Assembly: GCA_963556145.1 (NCBI GenBank)
Contig: OY744471.1
Span: 4,457,590 to 4,521,589, forward strand
From: Hygrocybe punicea
Taxonomy: Eukaryota; Basidiomycota; Agaricomycetes; Agaricales; Hygrophoraceae
Reading direction: 5' to 3'
DNA: 64,000 nucleotides
The position numbers and the translations under genes are program-made. Within the stretch, counting starts at the first letter, position 1; every line of letters begins with the position of its first letter. Positions 1-11,824 of this stretch are shown piece after piece. Under the pieces are notes generated by a model, which worked only from the letters and a program-made list of their open reading frames with translations, was not told the origin of the DNA and made no database searches.

Positions 1-814
1 CTTGCGACTCTTCGCGTTTGTTTATTTTATCGCGCATATTATCGCGCACTATCGCGTTATTGTCGGGAGTGTCCCCAAGTCTCGTTCGCACCTTTGCAAC
101 ATTTTTCATCATTTATTACCTCTTTATCCGCATAGACGTGGAAACCGTATCAGCGGAGCGGCATTTCCCCCTAAATTATGGGAGAAAGTAACTGAATTCT
201 TGTAGAGTTCAGCGGATCCAATTTCTGTGTCAGTGGCATGGAGGGGATGTCCTGCCACTATCATGAACAATCAGTAGAGTTCTCACAGCAAAAATCTTCT
301 TATACTGACTTTTGGAGTGTGAGAGCTTTTCCACATAGTCCTTCACATTTGTGATATCCGCAAGGGTGGGTGGATTAGCAGTGAGGGGCAGAGGGATCAC
401 TCCCGCAGCATTGGGGGGTGGGACAAGAGCCATGGTTTGCGTGAGCTGTGTGGTTGCATGAGTAATTGTTGATGTACGAAATAAAATTTTACGTTGTTCC
501 TGGCACAAGAGCACTGAAGATTCGACCTTGAGAAGCCAGAGTCTGTCTGATCTTTTAGTGTTTACAAATGCTGACACTAAATGGCTCATACGCACAGCTG
601 TTCCTCCTGCTATGGCCCAAGGGGCTGTGAAAAGATGACAAGAAGCAGCAAAAGCCAAATGGAAGGCCGTCCAGGAAGCAAAAGCAGCAGTGAATCCCCA
701 AACTGTCACCCCTGCTCCCTCTGCTGATGAAGCACCTTGGGTATCAGCTGTAACTGATCCTAACAAAAAGGGGTGCACTGACAGAGTAACCATGTCAACT
801 TGAACCCGTTCAAC
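1..814. other. No supported gene (left edge)
   Basis: Open frames exist here on both strands (a 67-residue frame at 2-205 on the plus strand and a 187-residue frame at 230-793 on the minus strand), but none shows a recognisable domain, a splice pattern or a compositional bias expected of a gene. The minus-strand frame has no match that I recognise. The stretch probably belongs to the decayed repeat landscape to the right, perhaps the upstream part of the pseudogene that starts near 815. Confidence 0.4.
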
Positions 815-2447
815 TCATTCTGCTTCCACAAATGGTTCCAATCCTGCAAGAACCGGCACCTTCTTGAAATCAGCCGCATCGACATTCAGTTCCGATGCAG
901 ATGACTCTGCTGCATCACAGCCATCATCTGACAACCAGAAACTCACCTCAGCTCGGCCAACTTGTGCAGCTATGAACCCAGTCAGGGCCTTATTCCATCG
1001 CATGGCAGTAGACCTCCTCAACGAGCAAACTGGGGATGAACACGAATCTGATGTGGGAGAAAACACAGCTGAAAAGGAGGAGGAGGAACTGGAGTACACA
1101 GACAGGGAAATATATTCTGAGGAGGTCGAGGTGGTTGAAGAGGCACTGAAGGAGCCAGCCCGCAAAAAAGCCGTTGCCAAGACAAAGAAAAAGGCTCCGC
1201 CAACTACCCTGTCTAAGGATAGTGACAGCGATCTCATGGATTGTGATTATATCTGCTCATGAATGTTTTGTCATTGCTCATTCTGTGCCAGACTCGTTTA
1301 CATACACCATTGAGGTAAACAACAGAACAACACAGACGCAGTTAATTGAGATGTTGAATTCAACGACTACATGGTTCGGACTTCAGCAAAAATTGGCTGA
1401 AATGTTCAATATATACCCTACGTCTCTCCATGCTCAGTATCATTTCAGCACAGACAACAAACAGTCCCTCCCACTTGACCTTACCTCACAAGTTCATCTC
1501 AATACCATGATTTCACTTCTTCAGCCACTTGTGGTTCCACCAATCCTTGCCAATGGCCATCGTTCAACTCGTCAAATGAAACCTGTTGTGGTTCAAATTT
1601 TCAATAAACATTTCAATGAAGAGCAGCGGTACAGGAAAGTCAGTTGGGAAGCCAGTGGTCATTGATCAGGATAGGCCGAAAACAGATGCAGACCATTATC
1701 ATGAACAGAAAGTGCAAGTGCGTACCCAAATTATTAACACCTTCCAGTGCGATGTCCATAGCCTTCCTGGAAAGCCTGTTCCATGCTACAATGATCCCCA
1801 CATGGGCCTCTGTTATCCAATCACAGAGCAGAACCTCAATTTATGGGTGACATTGCATGTAAGATTATTCTTTTTACATGCCATTTGCAAGCCAATTTAG
1901 TAATTCTGCACAGCTAAGGCAACCGAATCAATGTCCAGTTAATAAAGTCCCTCTGGAACTTAATATCTATGCCAATGGTCCCCGCACAAGGGCCCCAGCT
2001 TAGCACTTACAAGCACAGTCAGCGGCGGCACAGCACAGTTACCACCCCAAGTCCTTTCAAACAGGGAATTCTCACTTGTGTCCTCAACCTGTGGCTGAAC
2101 TCGCACACAATACCAACTCAGCGCCTCTCATGACAAATCCAGCCATGCCAACCACTGGCCCAGCTACCCCAGTCGAGTACCCCCTTATATCTACCTGGCT
2201 GGATTACTGTGACAAGCATTCTGACCGTTCCGGCGAGGAATTCAGTCGACTTCTGCCAAATTTTGACAAAGAAGGTTTCCGTTGAGTTCACCAACTTACT
2301 GGGGATTGGATTACTGTGGAGAAGCTTGCAGAATGGATTAACATTGGACGGGGCACAGCAGATCTGCTCATTTGTTATGCCGAGGAAGATGTTGCACTGA
2401 TAAAGGCCAGAGTCTTCCAGATCATGTCTGACATTGACACGGCTTAA
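815..2447 (+). pseudogene. Decayed basidiomycete repeat-family gene, copy 1
   Basis: I recognise this as one of the large, dispersed families of unknown function in Agaricomycete genomes, usually found beside transposons. Visible in order: an acidic Ser/Glu-rich N-terminal part with a basic AKTKKKAPP stretch (864-1262), a conserved block beginning FTYTIEVNNRTTQTQLIEML (about 1288-1610), a segment with GKPVPCYNDPHMGLCYPITE (about 1760-1835), and a C-terminal helical domain (about 2175-2440) ending in KLAEWINIGRGTADLLICYA. The pieces lie in different frames: shifts are needed near 1250 and 1640, and an intron probably ends at about 1914. In-frame stops sit at 2001-2003 (TAG where Gln fits) and 2283-2285 (TGA where Arg fits). 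Copy 2 to the right aligns with the last two blocks. It cannot make a full-length protein as written. No function is known to me. Confidence 0.55.
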
Positions 2448-2919
2448 AATCCAGTTGGAAACACAATGCTAAGCCAATCACACATCATCTGTTGTCTTTT
2501 CGAGGTGTGTGCGGCCCAATTTCATATTTCTACACTCTTTATTTTTGCCTGTCGCTACAAGTTGTCCTGCCCCAGTATACCAAAATATTCTTGTTGAAAC
2601 CTGCTGTGCATGAACGGTCCCTTTAATACAGTTCCCTGCATTAAGATGGACTGCTGGGGAGCATGCATGTGAAGTTTTCCACCGACTGGTGGACTCCTGA
2701 AGCTTCTGGAGGTGTTGCATGTGGGGGGTTGCACTGAGAAATTTGGTTTTGTTGTGTGACCGTTTTTGGGACTTTTTACACTGTGAACATCTAGACATTA
2801 TATTTGAACTCTCATATTTCAAACTGCTAAGCTGTATGTTGAGTATTACATGAGATATGGCAATTTTGAGTTGGGTGCTCAAAATGAAGCGTGACTGTGA
2901 CATTGGCAAAGTCACATGC
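2448..2919. repeat. Degenerate repeat also found at 14580-14815
   Basis: No gene is supported; a 160-residue minus-strand frame over 2478-2960 has no recognisable features. The part from about 2700 to 2930 resembles 14580-14815: both contain a tract with TATGTTGAG, then an ATGAGATA-like block, and end in a CACA(G/A)TAAA motif, in the same order and at similar spacing. The second copy lies immediately upstream of the CACTA Tnp2 transposase, so this may be a transposon terminal or promoter region. Similarity is patchy and judged by eye. Confidence 0.35.
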
Positions 2920-3419
2920 AAAACACAATAAAGTCCAGTCCGGTCCGGTTTTTTGCCCAAATTTGGGTTAACCGGAACCTGAACCGGTTAACAGATCACA
3001 CAATTTCACAAAAACCTTAACCGGACCCATAGGGACCAGTTAAATATTTATTTTTGGGGGGACCGGACTGGTCCTAACCAGTCTCAACCGGGACCGTGCA
3101 CGCAACCGGTCAGAACCGAAGTAAATATACTAACTACCAACTAATGTATTAAATTTTAATAAATAAAATGGGGCATTGGCGGCCCCAGCATGTTCAAGTT
3201 GGTAGTTGGCGGCCACGATTGTGGGCATGTCCATGATCGCGTTGGGTGCATGGGTAGGTGCAGATGCTTTGGCTGCTCTGTTGGGTGCGTGGGTGGTTGT
3301 GGATGCATTGGTGTGTTGGCGGCCCTGTTGCTGGTGTTGTGGTGGGGTGCCCAACATGGCCATCCTCGGTTACCTTGCGGTTGCAGCGCCGACATTGATT
3401 GACGTGGTGGTGCGCATCC

Positions 3420-3600
3420 GTGAGGTATGTTGGGGGTTGGTGGTGGGATGGCCGTGGCCATCGTCATGTTTGTGGTTGTGGTTGTGGTTGTCATTGTGGT
3501 TGTGGTTGTGACAGTCATTGTCGTCATTGTGGTGGTGATGGTGATGGTGGTGGTGGTGGTGGTGGTGGTGATGTTCGTGGTCGCTATTGTTGATGCTGTT
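3420..3600. repeat. GT-rich simple repeat (GTGGTT / GTGGTG tract)
   Basis: The plus strand is an almost pure run of GTGGTT, GTCATT and GTGGTG units inside element A. It opens long frames on both strands that translate to poly-Val or poly-Thr; these are artefacts of composition. Confidence 0.8.
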
Positions 3601-4019
3601 GTCACCATCGTCCCATTTGGAGGGCCGGGGGCATCATTGTCATTGTCAGGGTGGTGGTGGTGGCCGTCGTTGATTCCGCTATCTGTTGAGCTCTGGATGG
3701 CTCTGGTCCGCCTCGAGACACCTGAGCGTGCCAAAGCGGTTTTGAATAATAGCCCCCCACAGCCCATGCCCATGCCCACACCTGCCCATGCCCATGCCAA
3801 AACCATGCCAACACCCACTATGGGAACCACAGATGGTAGTGACAAAAGGATGCAGTTGGGAGTGGTGTGGCCACCCCCGCTGCTAAGGTACATTGTCTAT
3901 TATATTTCATTGGTTATCTATACTTACCCCCCACAGCTCCATGATGCCTGTGAGCGTGGATGTGGCAGCAGCCCCACGGCAACCCCAGCAGCCATGGCTG
4001 CAACGAAAATGGCAGTACC

Positions 4020-4245
4020 AACAATGGCAGCACCAACGACAGCAGCAGCATCGATAGCGGCACCAGCAGCAGCAGCAATGATGACAGCAGCAGTGGCAAT
4101 GGTGACAGTGGCAGCGGCAACGGCGACAGTGGCAGCGGCAACGGTGACAGCAGCAGCAGCAGCAGCAGCAGCAACAGTGGCAACAGCAGCAGTAGCAACA
4201 ACGGCGCTGGCAGCGACACAGTACAAATGCAGCAACAGCAGCAAC
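4020..4245. repeat. CAG/GCA trinucleotide microsatellite in element A
   Basis: This is an interrupted array of CAGCAG, GCAACG and GGCAGCGGCAAC units. It produces overlapping poly-Ala, poly-Ser, poly-Leu and poly-Cys frames in several registers, so no single frame can be preferred. Element B carries the equivalent tract at 7375-7660. Confidence 0.85.
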
Positions 4246-4540
4246 ACAGCCAAATGAAGGTCCCCCCTTCCTCCCCACCCCTCCCAACTCCTCGCAACCC
4301 CAGGCCCACATCAATTGATGTGGCACTGTGGCTTGCAAGGAAATTTGAGGGTGGAGGAGGACGGTTCATGGTCCAAACCGTGTCCAGATGCAGACTGAAC
4401 TGCACGGAATGGTCCCATGTGGTTCCGGTTCCAGTTCAGCAGAAGGGCCGAACTGAACTGAGGGTCCGGTTTTGAGTTCAGCCAAAAAGGCTGAAAACCG
4501 GACCAAACTGGACTTTGGCAACACTAGTTTCTATTGACTA

Positions 4541-6598
4541 AGAATGATTCTATAGGTGAACAATCCTGATACATACCCACTCGATAAGCCACCTGTTCAA
4601 GTGAATGTGTTGGGGAATGCTGCATGTGGGCATATCACAGCAAAACCTTCTGGAACCGGCAATACAAACGAACCTGCAGCGCAATTCCCATATGGCTGTT
4701 ACCCAACTCCATTCATGTCCCCAGCAATGTACTACTCATGAATGGGCTACCCGCTGTTATGTGAATGTTTGTTTCACCAAGAATTACCGGAGTTGACTTT
4801 GTTCAGGTACCTTCTTGTTGTTCGTGGGTTTTTAATATTTAAATAACCTATCAGGAAGGGGTTTGTGGGTATAAGTACTATATAAATCAATAGAATGTAA
4901 TAGTGAGGTCTCTTCAATTAAGAATTGAGACTTTGAGTAGGGATGAATAGCAATTGGGTGTGTGATGTACTGAAAATTCTAATATTCACTACTGGAATAT
5001 AAAAATATGAACTAATGAATACTGATAACAATATTCACCAGTTGAATATGGACTGTTTTGGCTACAGGGCCTATTCAATCAAGAGTATCTCTGGGTATTA
5101 TAATATCTGACTTAAATCCGAAGCTTCAAACGCACATTGGCTACTAGTTCAGGGATATCTTTAATACCTTTTGAATACTCTGTTTTGTTTAGGATGAAAC
5201 CTTAACCTTAGAAGTGTATCTATTCAAGATAAAACCTTAACCTTAGAAATGTATCTAGCTGACTAATGCTGACTAATGAATTGATTGGACTGAGTGAACT
5301 GGGTAAATTCTCCTTGATGACAAGGGGAACTCAGAGAATGATAGAAGAAGAGTGAACTAGACTGGATTGCAAGCACTAGCTACTACAATGAGTAACTACT
5401 AGTACTAAGAGAATGAGGCATCACACTGTGTGAACCCAACTAAGAGTGACTACTGAGTGGTGAGGGGGGAAATCCTACTGACTACTGGAATTTGGGCGCC
5501 CTATTTATACTGTTGGAGAACAATGGGGGACTGAGAACAATGGGAAAGTGAGAACAATAGGACTGAGTCATGAGAACAATGGATGGCATCAAAGAGGCTG
5601 TGAACAATGGGCTCTATCTCCATTTGGACTGTTTAGAACAAAGGACTGCTCAGAACAATAGACCATTGTCTTTATGTAAGCAGAATATCACAATCACTCT
5701 CTGATGCATCCTATCTTATCATTATCTTATCATCCTCTTGTTCACATCTTATATAATCATTTCCCATCATCTAGCTAAGCCGCTTTTGATCAATACAAGT
5801 AAACAAGATTTGTAATCAATCCATTACTGCTAATATAGGTAACAATGCTAGTTGGGCTTGTCTCCTTGCACGCGCAATACAGAGAAATATATAATAAATA
5901 CTAATGAGTGGGGGATGTGCCTCTGTGCACCATACATAAACGGCTAGGTCTGGGCATTAATAGTGAACCCATAATAAATGATATAAAGGTAAGCATATAT
6001 GCTATTTGTGTCTGTTCACTAGCATGCGTAATGTGGAAAGGCATAGAATGGGTACTAATGAGTGTAGGTGTGCATCCATAGTGTTGCACTTAAATATCTA
6101 AGTCCGTGGTCTGATGGTAAACCCATGACATTACACACAAAAACACTTGGGGTCATGACACCGCCACCAGGATTTCCCCCACACCCTTCCGGGTTCACTG
6201 TGCCTCCCTCTGGTTTTGTCACACATCAGAGATTTGCCCCACCTCAGGGACTCACCCTGAGCCTGCCAACCACCTCTACATCTGCCTTGTCTTTGCAACC
6301 AGTGAAATACCCCTCTATTCTGGAGTGGATTGAATATTGTGACTGACATCCTGACTGCCCCGGAGTGGGTCTTGCTACCTTGCTTCCAAAATTACAAGGT
6401 CAAGGATTTCGCCACATCAACCAACTTGCCAACAATTGCGTGAAAATTGAGAAGCTTGCAGAATGGCTCTCAGTGGGCCCAGGCACAGCAGACCTCATCA
6501 TTGGATATGCAGAGGAAGACTGTTGGCTTATTACAGTGGGTACATTCAGAATGGAATTAGGAAATGGGTCAGCTGCAGTGGGAGCAAATACCCGATGA
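4541..6598 (+). pseudogene. Decayed basidiomycete repeat-family gene, copy 2 (interrupted)
   Basis: Two separated pieces match the end of copy 1. An exon-like piece at 4556-4741, preceded by a plausible acceptor (TTCTATAG), carries NNPDTYPLDKPPVQVNVLG, which aligns with NQCPVNKVPLELNIYANG in copy 1. A second piece at about 6140-6598 carries the C-terminal helical domain with EKLAEWLSVGPGTADLIIGY, aligning with the same domain of copy 1. About 1.3 kb of non-coding DNA that looks like a solo LTR separates them, and an in-frame TGA lies at 6344-6346 where the copy 1 frame has a lysine codon. The N-terminal half is missing; element A sits where it would be. It is not functional as written. Confidence 0.5.
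5150..5850 (-). repeat. Probable solo LTR, minus orientation
   Basis: This 0.7-kb stretch has no coding frame. On the minus strand it carries a TATA-like motif (CAGTATAAATAGGGCGCCC, about 5500-5520) flanked by short direct repeats: AGAACAATGG recurs in the U3-like half and an AACCTTAACCTTAGAA block is duplicated near 5200-5250. It interrupts the two pieces of the copy 2 pseudogene. This is the layout of a retrotransposon LTR left after recombination. Exact ends and a target duplication were not found, so borders are estimates. Confidence 0.35.
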
Positions 6599-6709
6599 GT
6601 CAGGTATGTCGCGTTTGCTTTATCAATAATTCTACACAGCTTTTCTTTACTGTCTGATGGTGTTTCAACACACCTTTATTTTGATACTGTGCAATGAGAA
6701 GTGCTCAAC

Positions 6710-7964
6710 TAGTGTTGCCAAAGTCCAGTCCAGAACCGAACCGAACCCGGTTCAAACCCCGAACCGAACCCTCAGTTCAGTCTAAGTTCAGCACTTTGGC
6801 TGAACTGAACCACAGGTCCGGTTTCAGGTTCCAGGCCCTTCAGAAATTTCTGAACGGCTTGGAACTGGGTCCAAACTGTGAACTTATTCTATGTAGATAC
6901 TGAAATAATTAATTTTTGTGTTAATTTTTGTGTATGAAAATGTGGGAACTTAGATCATGTGATCTTCAACATAGACGCGAAACGTCGACTCAACAAGAAC
7001 AACAGCAACGCTCATCAAGAAACAACGGTAAGTAATTAAGTAAGTGTTACTTTACTGACATTTCCTTACGCAGAGAAGCACAATGAGGATGGCCAGCAGC
7101 AGCAGCGGTAGTGGCAGCGCCATCAACACCCACACCCCATGCCAACACCGCCAACACCACCAACACCATGCCCACGCCCACACCACACGCACGATGGAAA
7201 CCAGGGATGGTAGCAAGAACAGGACACAGTGGGGAGTGGTGCGCCCACGCTGCTAAGGTACGTCGTCTTGATTATTTCTCATTTATTTATCAATACACTA
7301 TAGCTCCATGACGCCCGCGAGCGTGGACGTGGCAGCAGCCCCACGGCAACCCCAGCAGCAGTGGCAGCAGCCATGGCTGCAATGAAAACGGCAGCGGCAA
7401 CAACTGCGGCAGCAGCGCTGTGGCAGCAACGGCAGCAGCTATGGCAGCAGCAGCAACAGCAGCAGCATTGACAGCAACGGCAGCAGCAGCAACAGCGGCA
7501 GCGTCGACAGCAACGGCAGCAGCAGCAGCGGCAGCATCGACAGTAATGGCAGCAGCAGCATTGACAGCAACGGCAGCGGCAGCAGCAACGGCGGCAGCAG
7601 CAGCAGCAGCAGTGACAACGGCAATGGCATCAGCAGCAACAACGGTGCTGGCAGCAATGTAGCACCAACAGCAGCGGCGGCTGCTGCAGCTGCGAAGGTC
7701 CCCCCTTCCTCCCCACTCCTCCCAACTCCTCACAACCCCAGGCCCACGTCAATTGACGTGGCACTGTGGCTTGTGAGGAAATTTGAGGGTGGAGGAGGAC
7801 GGTTCGCGGTCCAAACCACGTCCAGATGCAGACTGAACTGCATGGAACGGTCCCACACGGTCCTGGTTCCAGTTCAGCAGAAGGGCCAAACTGAACCGAG
7901 GGTCCGGTTTTCAGTTCAGCCAAAAAGGCCGAAAACCAGACCAAACCGGACTTCGGCAACACTA
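6710..7964. mobile_element. Non-autonomous hAT-type element B (1255 bp)
   Basis: It starts TAGTGTTGCC and ends GGCAACACTA, perfect terminal inverted repeats. Both ends continue inward with sequence rich in AACCGAACCG and GGTTCGG motifs, so the two termini could pair over more than 100 bases. The flanks TGCTCAAC and ATCTCAAA share five of eight positions, consistent with a decayed 8-bp target duplication. The interior has a CAG/GCA microsatellite (7375-7660), a CCCCCTTCCTCCCCA block and a TCAATTGA palindrome at about 7749, all shared with element A. No transposase is encoded. Confidence 0.75.
7375..7660. repeat. CAG/GCA microsatellite in element B
   Basis: Interrupted GCAGCAGCAGC / GGCAGCAACGGC repeats translate to poly-Ala and similar strings in all frames. 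It matches the tract at 4020-4245 in the related element. Confidence 0.85.
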
Positions 7965-7974
7965 ATCTCAAACC

Positions 7975-8563
7975 TGTAGGTTACGATGTTGCAGGTTGCA
8001 ATCACGAGGATGTAGATGTTCGACATCTTTCCAGCACGTCTTCTGTGGAGTATCACAATAATCTCCAATATCTTCTAGCATCCACCAACCAAACACAATA
8101 CGAGAAGCATCGTTTGCAAACTGGCATCTCGAAACCATCAATTTTCAGTGGCCTTCAAACTAGCCGATTCCTTGGTATACCAAGCACTCACCTTGTTATC
8201 AAGCTTCATCTAAACCAATGTTTCAAATTTGCTGAGGTTCAGTTCTACTTTCCCGCTATCATAGAAAACAAGGATCACATGTTGGCCCTGGTGTCACTAT
8301 TCTCCCAACCAGATGAAGAGCTTCTTGAATGCTCTTATGGTGCTCTTATGGTATGTAAATACCAAGGGGCCGAAGCTTTCAAGGTCATTGATGTGAAATC
8401 AATACTCTCCGTCATTGCGATGGTTCCTTTTGGTGGCAATGGAGAATACAGCTTTGTTGTTGAGAAACTTGGACTTGATGTAGCATGTCTTGGTGGTGTT
8501 ATTGAAGAAGCAGGAGATCACGACAAGCATGGGGACGATGAAGAAGAGATTGCTACTGTATAA
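7975..8563 (+). pseudogene. CACTA/Tnp2-type transposase relic with internal deletion
   Basis: The frame reads GYDVAGCNHEDVDVRHL, then VEYHNNLQYLLASTNQTQYE and GISKPSIFSGL, which I recognise as the middle of the Agaricomycete CACTA (Tnp2 family) transposase. After SRFLGIP it jumps directly to FAEVQFYFPAIIENKDHML and VPFGGNGEYSFVVEKLGLDV, which belongs to the extreme C-terminus of the same family. Hundreds of residues between, including most of the catalytic region, are absent, yet the frame stays open through to an acidic tail and TAA. This is what an internally deleted CACTA derivative looks like. The start codon at 8045 is arbitrary; the coding sequence begins upstream, where element B abuts it. 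Confidence 0.6.
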
Positions 8564-9050
8564 TGACAATGGTATGATGTACAGGTATATGAATATGCTG
8601 TCTAATTAGTTCTCATCCATTTAAATTCTTGCTCATTTTCCTTGTCTTTGCTGTTGATAAAGCGGATTTTGTAACCAACAACGGGAGGTGTGTGGAGAGA
8701 GGTGGGCTTGTAGAAGCCATTTTCGAGACACGTTTCATCAAAACTTGAGCACAAGACGCTGATACATGCATTCCCCACTTAGAAGGAGATTCAGGTGTGG
8801 CAGTAATGGAACTGGAACTAATATTAGTATCATAGCGGGAATGGTGTAAGTAATATATACAATTACCTCTCATTGACAAGTGTAGTATCACCTTCATCGA
8901 AATCTTTTTGATTGACAGTACTCTGCCCACCATTTTTGACCAGTCTACCTCCTTCAGCTTGCACGACCTTCCTTAAATTAATCACTAGAGTCTGCAAAAT
9001 GAAAGAAATCATTTAGCAGCGAATAGATGCACTCTGAAGACTCACCATTT
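8564..9050. other. No supported gene
   Basis: The stretch follows the CACTA relic and is AT-rich. A 106-residue minus-strand frame (8613-8933) has no recognisable motif. It may be the 3' terminal region of the CACTA derivative, but no terminal repeat was identified. Confidence 0.35.
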
Positions 9051-9059
9051 CACTTCCAG

Positions 9060-10230
9060 CTTGCATCTTCTGGTTGATAGGAAATGTTACTGTGTATGTG
9101 TGGTATTCTGGGCCAAGAACATCAACAGAGAGTACCATAACGTTGTCAACAATGCTGGCCGTGATTTCGGTCATGGTAAATTGATAGTGGCGGACCTTAG
9201 AATTTCCCTCAAGTCATTCCGTCACACCCACCACCCGGATGGACTTCACAAGGTGAACTTTACCAAAAGTCCAGTTATTTCAGCAGGATATACCAGCTCT
9301 CCCTGCTCTACCCACTCCAACCAGTCCATCAAGACCACTCAGTCCGACTTTTGGTGAACTTGGACCTTCGAGACGGTTATCAGCCCATGATTTGTGGGAT
9401 TCAGCAGGAACACCACAAGTATCCTTTACTTTTGCTTTTCAAAATATTCTGCATACTGATGATATTCACTCAGTCTTCATTAGCTTCACCATTGTTCCGG
9501 TCAAATATCTCACACCTTCTAGCGGAAGCTACACACGAATCACTTTTACAGAGTGGAAATTGACAGTATGCAGAACTTTACCATGGATACATCAAGATAC
9601 AATCAGAATTGCACACTTTAAAGTACGTATTCATCATTATGATTCTTTGAAATTGACACAGGCTTTTGGCAGGTACGCATATATGACCCTAGCATCACAG
9701 GCAGCAACTCGAGAACTGTCACCCCCACTCAAAAATACTCTCAATGCCCTACCATCATCTGCATCTAGCATCACTCCTCTCGATCAAAAACAATATCCAA
9801 AGGTCCAGTTTTGGCACTGAATTACATGGGAGCAGAGCAAACTCAACAAGGATATCACTATGATAGATGGCGATGGCACATTGGCAAAGAAGAACACCTT
9901 ATTATATATTGAAGACGTGAACGGAGTACCAATTGATGGTCCAAGAGCCATGGAGGTTAGAAAGTGAGTGTGCGAGATTTTTCTACAGTTCAAAAAGGCT
10001 GGTACTGGCATGAAAACGTGGACACAACTCGATTTCACAAGTCTGCAGTATTATCGGGCTGAGATGAGTGCACAATTTCCTGAATTGCGACTTTGCAAAC
10101 AGGATTGGAAGGCTGACAAAGTTGCTATTGACACTTATTCTGGCTGGTACAGGAACCAAACGAAGACTAAGGATGGCAAAGCTGTAAAGCAGGAGGACAC
10201 TGACGAGAAATCCTCTTTGAAATGACCTTT
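9060..10230 (+). pseudogene. Decayed gene of a transposon-linked basidiomycete family
   Basis: The blocks that identify it are a Ser/Pro-rich region followed by a beta-rich segment (about 9360-9640), ITPLDQKQYPKVQFW (about 9770-9817), AKKNTLLYIEDVNGVPIDGP (about 9885-9945) and SAQFPELRLCKQDWKADKVA (about 10069-10125). The order and spacing match a family I know only as hypothetical proteins scattered through Agaricomycete genomes next to CACTA and Plavaka-like transposons. A TGA at 9818-9820 falls exactly where the family continues after the Trp block, and another TGA lies near 9965. An intron near 9640-9675 is likely. The function is unknown; it could be a DNA-binding accessory protein of a transposon. 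Confidence 0.45.
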
Positions 10231-10391
10231 ACCATCAAATGCACCCAAGTCCGATCAGTGCGCAAAGAAAATCAAGCTCCTGACACTCCCGTCGTCCTGG
10301 TCACTCTACAGCCCTCTCCTGATGTTCAGATAACAGGAGAAGGTTCTGCTGAAATAGTCCTTCCCCCGAACATGCCATCCACTGACTCCTT

Positions 10392-10605
10392 CCACAGCAC
10401 CACTTTCCCTGCTTTCCAATGCACCACTTTCACCGCTTTCCCCACTTTCCCTGTTTTCGGAGGCACCACTTTCCCCACTTTCTATTGCACCGCTTTCCCC
10501 ACTTTCCAAGGCACCACTTTCGCCACTTTCCAATGCCCCAATTTCCCCACTTTCTATTGCACCACTTTCCCCACTTTCCGAGGCGTCACTTTCGCCACTT
10601 TACAG
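10392..10605. repeat. 24-bp minisatellite (ACTTTCCCC units)
   Basis: About eight imperfect copies of a 24-base unit containing CACTTTCCCCACTTTCC. In one plus-strand frame each unit encodes the octapeptide APLSPLS plus one variable residue; in the minus frame it encodes ESGESGAL-type repeats. It follows the pseudogene at 9060-10230 and may have been its Pro/Ser-rich tail, since the frame downstream continues to about 10735. Confidence 0.75.
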
Positions 10606-10934
10606 TCAGGCTCTCCAAATGACCGGCACAGTCTTGAATCCAACATCTTCTGCAACAGATCAGTCCACCATTGTACCAATCACTCCCATAATTCTAGAAG
10701 AAGCCACTCAAGCAGAAGCAGAAGAGACTCAGGAATAGATAAGTCCAGCAACAAAGGTACTATGCGCCTTGTTGTTTGACTTTTCTGATTTTCCCATTTT
10801 CTAGGTTTTTGCCCTCGTTGATCCACTGTGAGTTATCCTGCATTGCAGCTGTCTCACCAAGTGACACTATAGCATTCCTCTAGGGCCAACATTTTTCCAG
10901 GCCCAAAAGCAATGGTTGTCTCATGTTTGGCAGG

Positions 10935-11279
10935 GATCGAGATGGAGGCCAACAAATCATCTTCAAAATCACTCTCTATGGCTAAGCTACCTGCTATTTC
11001 AAAGACAAAGGCAGACGCCCCAGTTGTGACCGATAAGAAACCCCAAGGAAAGAAGATGCGCCCTAATCCAAAGTCTACAACAGCCAGGTATGCTTTATTA
11101 TAAACACCTACGAAGGACACTGATATTATCTTTGGCCTTTCTAGGAACCTCTCCGCTATTGACTACATAAAAGACCACCCGCATACAACCAATGCCGAGT
11201 TTACTGCCATCTGGGATATACTGAACAAGGAAACGAAAGACATGCAATTTGCTCAAGTCCTTATGTTTTATGCACATTA
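10935..11279 (+). pseudogene. Fragment of a transposon-linked hypothetical gene
   Basis: An exon with a basic stretch (KKPQGKKMRPNPKSTTAR, about 11035-11090) ends at a good donor, GTATGC at 11094. A 54-base intron ends TTTCTAG, and the next exon reads NLSAIDYIKDHPHTTNAEFT before a TAG at 11277. The block ARNLSAIDYIKDHP resembles the N-terminal part of Agaricomycete families in the same genomic neighbourhoods as the preceding pseudogene. It is far too short to be a complete member. It is unclear whether this piece and 9060-10230 once belonged to one transcription unit. Confidence 0.35.
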
Positions 11280-11824
11280 GCTGATAGTCCTCTTACAGGC
11301 ATACGAGAAGCTCAACTTGTTGTGCAAGTTACTGGTCATCGGTTAGGAGGAGGCAGGGTGCAACTAGCAAATGAATGAGGCAGTGGACCAGAGCAGGAAT
11401 GTGAGGCAGCAGGAGGGGTGGGGAGCAGGAAGCCGGAGCGGGGCAGCAGCAGGGGGAGCAGGGGAATATCCAATTGTTGCCTATAGGGTTGACCATGGGT
11501 GTGGTACGGGTTGGGTTTGCCGATACCGTACCCGCACCCGTGAAGACCATACCTGTGATGGGTAGCACCCGCCACGAACCGTACAACCCGCGGGTGCTAC
11601 AGGTCTGTGGTGGGAGCTCATTCCGTCCTGGTCATTGCCGACCTCGCGAATGCCTCGCCATGTCAATTGACATGCGGCTGACGCGGTTCGCGAGGTCATT
11701 TGAGGGGGGGTCATGGTTCTGTCAACATTGTTGACAGTCCCCATGGCCCTTCATCCCCTGGCCCATCCTTGTCCCACGTCGTGTCGTTGCCGACCTCGTC
11801 ACCGTTGGCCGATCGGCTGGTGTC

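Larger units (their letters stand above)
2925..4526. mobile_element. Non-autonomous hAT-type element A (left end decayed)
   Basis: The right end reads GGCAACACTA, the reverse complement of the TAGTGTTGCC terminus shared by the elements at 6710, 12532, 43167 and 45323. Next to it is a long tract of repeated GGTCCGGTT-like and AACCGGACC-like motifs, mirrored at the left end from about 2930. The left TAGTGTTGCC itself is eroded, so the left border is approximate and no target duplication can be matched. The interior shares blocks with element B: a segment with CCATGATGCC, a CAG/CAA/GCA microsatellite, and a CCCCCTTCCTCCCCA block followed by a TCAATTGA palindrome. It encodes no transposase, so it would need one in trans. 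Confidence 0.65.

Noticed and set aside
230..793. 187-residue minus-strand frame near the left edge
   Set aside because: No domain, low-complexity hydrophobic start, and lies in decayed repeat DNA.
3427..4257. Long frame over GT and CAG repeats in element A (276 residues)
   Set aside because: It translates simple repeats into poly-Val and poly-Ala; equally long frames exist in other registers and on the other strand, so it is composition, not a gene.
7290..7733. Ala-rich minus-strand frame in element B
   Set aside because: Overlaps the CAG/GCA microsatellite; no conserved block and no splice context.
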